Assembly (NCBI GenBank): GCA_030248065.1
Contig: JASAMV010002937.1
Location: 1 to 64,000 of the forward strand
Direction: 5' to 3'
Origin: Rhynchonema sp. JSB1_4
Taxonomy: Eukaryota > Nematoda > Chromadorea > Monhysterida > Xyalidae
Length of the DNA stretch: 64,000 nt
How positions within the stretch are numbered: the first letter of the stretch is position 1; the number at the start of each line of letters is the position of its first letter. Below are positions 60,601 through 64,000 of the stretch, one piece after another. Below the pieces are notes generated by a model that had not been told where the DNA came from, searched no databases, and saw nothing but the letters and a program-made list of their open reading frames with translations. Position numbers and translations under genes: made by a program.

Positions 60601-63096
60601 GTTACGTGGCTTGTTGACTGTGTGTTGAGCTTGTTGCCTGCTTCGACTTCGAACGGGAGTTTTCCTGCGTCTGTAAAAATACATGAGGCAACGAAATTAG
60701 AAACTTACTATACTACAGCGAAATATTTTCAACCAGGCCGTCGAATGTTTCGTCAAATTGGTATAGAAGCCCCTCGCTTTACAAGCCAGTGATTGGGGTA
60801 TTGCCTCAGCTCACAATAAAATTCAAAATCCATTGGCCATGATATTGGTCGCACAATGACTATATGAGAATCCATCCCCTTAATTTTCCTGCATTGCAAA
60901 GGCGGATATTTGGCATTTTTTTCAAATTGGACCAGAAGACAGAAGACCAGAAGACCAGTTTTGACAAGAACTTTGCATGCTTATCAGTGAGAAGAATGAG
61001 AAACACACGTGTGCAGAAATTTCACCCTTACGCAACCGAAATGGTTCGGGCTCGGGTTACTGTAGCCACGTGTTACATGCTTTATGTGTGAAATCGATTA
61101 TAGCACACACACACACGTTGGTCACTCCCGATAAATAAAGCGGGAAAAGAAAGAGAAAATAACTCCTTGTCAAAACCTGATTCAATTTGAAAAAATCGCC
61201 AGAAACCCTCCTTGCCGATGTAGGAAAAATATGGGGATGGATTCTCATATAGTCATTGTGCGACCAATATCAACTTTTATCGAAAGCGGACATCCTTTTA
61301 ATGGTAATTCTTTTAACAGCGCGACAACAAAAAATATTGTTCATCACGCTGCAGGGGAACGACGTTTGCGCTGGTCGAAATTAGTGGCCACAAAAAACCC
61401 ACCATAAAATACGAACCAAACCGGAATCGTTAAAATCTGTTTCCATCCGGGGGATAAAATTGACTATTGATACGACACACTTTCTAACCGACAATAGAAT
61501 GGTTCGTCATACTGATAGTGGGACATTTATTTTGTGAAAAGGCAATTCTTTCGCGAATTCCAAACTAACAAACAAAGAAACAAAGCAACTCACAGCACGA
61601 TACAGCTCGGATTCAATTAGCGTAATTTGCCTCGCAATTTCGGTCGGATGCAACGTGAAGAAACTGTATCGTTCAACGTCCAATCGCTCGATCACAGGGT
61701 TCCAGAGCAACTGAAACATCAAAAACTGGACAATTTGATTGCAGCAGTGTGCACCACCTTGCCTTCTCCTCATGATGAAACCATCCTGAAAGTGAATACG
61801 TATTTTCAGTTTCAGTAATATTTTGGTCCCGGTGTCAACAACATAGTTTGACCGAAAATGGGTACCATTCGGTCAGTCACAATCAAGAGCGACAAATCAA
61901 CAGCGAAAATACGTACACCGTTGGCGCAAACCTCGCGCACGTATTTCAGTCACTTTTAAAGGCTCGGTGCAGTCAAAAACTTCCTCACCTTAGATACTCC
62001 TGACGGTTAGTTGCAATATTCGAGAAAAATATATATGCGAAAAAGTTTTTTTAAAAACAACGTTTTTCCGATACTTTCCAGACCAAAAGTTGGTGGCCAG
62101 GTCGAATGGGGCACAATGGGCAAATTTTGTGATCCAAAATTGTTTCATGAGGAAACCTGATGCTGGACAGACAAAACGAACAAAAAGTGGTGTTTTTGCA
62201 CGATGTGACAAACTGACCTCGCGACTTTCCAACTTTCATTGCCAAAATGTAGAACTATTCCAAAAACTTCAGATATTATTCCCGTGAACGGAAAAAATTC
62301 GGTTCGTTATTTTAGCCTCTAAAACGTTTTTTCCGCTTTTTCTTTAAGGAAAAAAAAAACAGTTTTTTTGGTCTGCAACTACATGCGCGTGGCAGAACAA
62401 TACAAATGCGAATCACCATAGTTTGACCCCATTAAAAAACAGCACGAAAAGTGTACACTCGCCGGCGGAAATTCATCCTCATGTTGCGCGATGAACAAAC
62501 GTTTTCGACTTTCCATTTGTTGTTGAACGTCGCTGGCTTGTGACGCTGAGCTGAAGCAAAAAAACCGTGCATTGATAAGTATTGTTGTGTCTAGTTTTTC
62601 TTGAAACATTTTCGTGCATGAGTTTCGATGATTTGATGTTAGTCTGCCTGCACAAGTGCTGCCTCGTCTAAACACAGCCAACAAAACATTTTGCCACATT
62701 TCAGCTGAAAGCTGCAATTGACTAACTGGAAGCCAAACAACGAAACTAGCTTGAGAAGAGTCAAAATTCGTAGCTGGGTTGGGTATATTTGTCACAACTG
62801 CAGGCTAAACAAACCCGCATGCACACAATATCCGCCGATTTAACTTAAAACTTACAAGATTCAAATTAACTTAACGAAGACAAATCATCAGATTTTGTCC
62901 ACGAAAAGATTCCAAGAGACAAAAAAACCCAACCGACACCCACCGTTCCATATTGGCCAGAATGGCATTTGTCCATTTCTTCAGCATTTTCCAATTGATC
63001 GACTGCAGAAACTCTCGCATTTTCGCTCGCAGCTGTTCGTCGGACTCAAAATCGTACCAATGCCGACCGACCCAGTGTTGCATCACGTTCAGTACG
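44460..63096 (-). CDS. sos-1: Son of sevenless (SOS) Ras guanine-nucleotide exchange factor, C-terminal 705 residues
   Basis: SOS is recruited by Grb2-type adaptors to the membrane and loads Ras with GTP downstream of receptor tyrosine kinases. Exons (minus strand, 5' to 3'): 63096-62944, 62550-62457, 61710-61594, 59812-59717, 58854-58774, 58547-58446, 57970-57850, 57433-57317, 56803-56697, 48914-48777, 48621-48541 (end uncertain, 48556 possible), 48044-47885, 47285-47157, 46579-46425, 45812-45612, 45231-45017, 44511-44460. All phases agree and lead to one stop codon. The first exon opens within the REM domain, so the histone-fold, DH and PH exons lie beyond the window. The intron 48915-56696 is 7.8 kb and contains transposable elements. 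The domain order and the LPPKTYK tail support SOS rather than RasGRF or other RasGEFs. Confidence 0.93.
48777..61710 (-). CDS. sos-1: SOS CDC25 catalytic-domain exons
   Basis: Eight exons carry the RasGEF domain. Conserved blocks in order: FFTLHPTEIARQITLIESEL (61710), VRPIELVDAAWTKADKDRKS (59812), YFEERVALYERIIE (58854), FEDLNNFNAQMEFFCALNS (58547) with SAPVYRL, AHYARFHEIF and CDPPCVPFFG (57970), FHKCRKIGDVIQDIQMYQQN (56803), and FFESLNPL (48914). These are the structurally conserved regions of Ras exchange factors. The segment after VPFFG (57433-57317, SILFFLVTGKK...) is the most divergent part but is in phase on both sides. Confidence 0.9.
49061..49142 (-). repeat. tRNA-like repeat, copy A
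   Basis: On the minus strand it begins GTTCCCGTAGCTCAGTTGGT, which contains a Pol III A box, and has the B box GGTTCGAGTCC near its end. Acceptor (GTTCCCG with CGGGACC, one mismatch), D and T arms fold as in a tRNA. The 20 bp between anticodon loop and T arm is too long for a class I tRNA, and the anticodon stem pairs only with wobbles. About 30 bp before and 20 bp after are shared with copy B, so this is a dispersed tRNA-derived element (SINE-like) rather than a clear tRNA gene. Confidence 0.7.
49212..49407. mobile_element. 196 bp fold-back element with perfect 56 bp inverted ends
   Basis: Ends CGTATCACCCTGAATTC... at 49212-49267, repeated inverted at 49352-49407 without mismatch. The ends include GGGTTACTGTAGCCACGT, which also occurs inside the fold-back at 60841-61271. 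TA pairs flank TCACCCTG on both sides, compatible with a TA target, but this is not proven. Confidence 0.75.
52621..52701 (-). repeat. Fragment shared with repeat unit X
   Basis: About 80 bp (GCAGTAATGTTGGTCTG, then TTCGCCCTGCTTTCGCAG, then CGCCAGGGCTCGTCAGTGCG) match X at 2941-3023, including the 3' end of the small Cys-rich ORF. It shows that part of X is dispersed outside the palindromes. Confidence 0.75.
53089..53418 (-). CDS. Candidate secreted-protein exon nested in the SOS intron
   Basis: A 109-codon frame starting MLGTRNLVCMAVSILAIGLV, which looks like a signal peptide, followed by FTNNTEV (an N-glycosylation sequon) and THSSRVTCVTDVNP. A further segment at about 52885-53083 on the same strand (MRLTNRRGVTRRDMFMAKQS) starts after ACATCAG and ends at a GTGAGT donor. 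They may be two exons of a small gene nested in the intron, but I could not fix the junction between them. No family recognised. Confidence 0.3.
   Translation of the reverse strand: MLGTRNLVCMAVSILAIGLVVPLSPRDMFSVRNFQLFTNNTEVRLFAGYYLTHSSRVTCVTDVNPMGFTSMTELDTVTSSQPRREAIFIYATTFRNKEVTKKQLFESTL
59902..59983 (-). repeat. tRNA-like repeat, copy B
   Basis: Differs from copy A at three of 82 positions: one in the acceptor end (CGGGAGC, which restores a G-T pair) and two in the anticodon loop region (CTATCCA instead of CTGTGCA). The shared flanks (GAACCGCCACACCAAACGTA on one side, GCGGTCTGGCTGCGG on the other) show a common insertion unit of about 130 bp. It lies in the SOS intron upstream of exon 59812-59717. 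Confidence 0.7.
60323..60494. mobile_element. 172 bp fold-back element
   Basis: Ends CTACGCTAACACGAGCCCGA and, read backwards from the right, CTACGCCAACACGAGCCCAA. The same ACGAGCCCGATTTCG motif begins a fold-back in Y (about 14103 and mirrored near 28378). Confidence 0.65.
60510..60712. mobile_element. 203 bp fold-back element
   Basis: About 50 bp inverted ends containing TTTCTAATTTCGTTG and TTTTTACAGACGCAGGA, with three mismatches. It abuts the previous fold-back. No coding capacity. Confidence 0.7.
60841..61271. mobile_element. 431 bp fold-back element with perfect 39 bp ends
   Basis: Left GATATTGGTCGCACAATGAC... to 60879, repeated inverted at 61233-61271. It contains an inner GGGTTACTGTAGCCACGT block shared with the fold-back at 49212-49407, so one element may have inserted in another. 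Confidence 0.7.
62457..63096 (-). CDS. sos-1: SOS REM-domain exons
   Basis: Exon 63096-62944 reads VLNVMQHWVGRHWYDFES, then KMREFLQSI and LKKWTNAILANMER, the second half of the Ras exchanger motif that in SOS forms the allosteric Ras site with the catalytic domain. Exon 62550-62457 (SASQASDVQQQMESRKRLF) is the less conserved linker to the catalytic part; it is preceded by a strong acceptor (TTTGCTTCAG) and ends at a weaker GTACAC donor. Confidence 0.88.
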
Positions 63097-64000
63097 CTGT
63101 AAACATTATTATTGCTGTTGAACATGCGCCTGCTCGTGTATGTGATTATTATTGCCTTAATTCGTAGTTTATTCGGTTCGATAATAATATTTCAGGCCAC
63201 CTTTTGAGCTGCACTGATCAAGTGGGAACGTGCCAAATCGGAAACAAAATCGGCATGTACAAATACGAAACATTACGAAATCGCAGGCTGCTTATGTTTC
63301 ACCAACACTACGTATAACGTTGGTAAACCGTCGCTGATGCTGCCCAGTTTATCAAAAACATACAAAAAAACGATAAAATCCACAAAATGTGACAAATGTG
63401 GCCGATTGGATGAAAGAAACATGACGACACCTCCTGAACGAACGGTGACTGGAAAATGTAATCCGGACGCTGTTTCCGTTGCTTACTCAGGTTTGTGAGG
63501 CAGCGTCACAAAACAGCCACCCTGTCCGCTGTTCCACGTCCACCCGTTTCACACCCAAAGGCATAGATTTTTTTAGACAGACACTTCTTAGATTTCCGAC
63601 TAAAATTTTTTAGTTGCGCCTTGCCTGGAATTTCAACATTTTAAACTAAAGTGCCCAAAATTACGTAAAATCTGTCAATTTGCACCTGAAGTTCCCCCAA
63701 CTGGGTGCAAATTGCACATAGAAAAATTTGATAAAAATAACGAGCCCTGCTAAAAGAACACCAATCTATCAGCAGCTGTAGCAAAGCAAGAGTACAGGGT
63801 GTCTCAAAAGTACCATATCACTTTTGGAGAGGAGAAAAAAGACCCAGCCCACCCAGAAGGGGGAAGGGAGGAGAAGGGGAAAGACCCCAAGCCGGAAGCG
63901 AGCAAAGGACCCCCCCTCACAAATTGATGAACGACAGTGGCGTAGGAGAGAGGACCTTAGCCGTTTGAACGATTCGGGGTATTATACGGAAAGACGCCCA
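63097..64000. other. SOS intron sequence at the right edge
   Basis: No further SOS exon is visible. Near 63796 there is GGGTGTCTCAAAAGTACCA, which resembles ends of Tc1/mariner-type or other DNA elements, followed by a purine-rich tract. Only one end would be in the window. Confidence 0.4.

Overview
The window is animal nuclear DNA. Its genes have many exons with GT/AG introns, there is one long host gene (a Son-of-sevenless homologue with a 7.8 kb intron), secreted proteins with C-type lectin and PAN domains, and dense small transposable elements. An ionotropic-glutamate-receptor-like protein without an amino-terminal domain, the lectin/PAN proteins and the short T-rich splice acceptors suggest an ecdysozoan, most likely a nematode or a close relative. 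The species cannot be fixed from the sequence. No bacterial or viral gene block was seen.

Layout. Positions 1 to about 37.7 kb form a nest of very long inverted repeats. A unit called X here (about 5 kb: receptor gene, a small Cys-rich ORF, a 28 bp minisatellite, a MITE) occurs at 1-5708 (+), 7482-12609 (-) and 29909-37729 (+, split by a 3.25 kb insertion). A unit called Y (about 7.5 kb, carrying the 5' exons of an unrecognised gene) occurs at 12610-19925 (+) and 22150-29908 (-). The order is X+ / loop 1 / X- Y+ / loop 2 / Y- X+, so two palindromes share the middle X copy. Loop 1 (5709-7481) holds a Ser-rich ORF. Loop 2 (about 19926-22149) holds single-copy 3' exons of the Y gene. Identity between copies is patchy, with blocks that look identical next to diverged ones, and X copy 1 is a mosaic. 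This looks like gene conversion between arms.

From 37.7 to 40.5 kb there is little besides low-complexity sequence. A complete six-exon gene for a 276-residue secreted C-type lectin + PAN protein lies at 40573-43060 (+). The last two exons of an unrecognised gene on the other strand (43097-43586) meet it tail to tail. From 44460 to beyond 63096 (-) lie 17 exons of a SOS-type Ras guanine-nucleotide exchange factor: REM domain, CDC25 domain and a proline-rich tail ending in an LPPKTYK motif. All intron phases agree. The upstream exons (histone fold, DH, PH) are outside the window. The SOS introns are full of fold-back elements and contain two copies of a tRNA-like repeat.

Functionally the SOS gene is a housekeeping Ras-signalling gene and the lectin/PAN gene a typical secreted recognition protein. 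The palindromic region is the unusual part: receptor-like genes carried as inverted copies that appear to exchange sequence, with several layers of nested transposon insertion.
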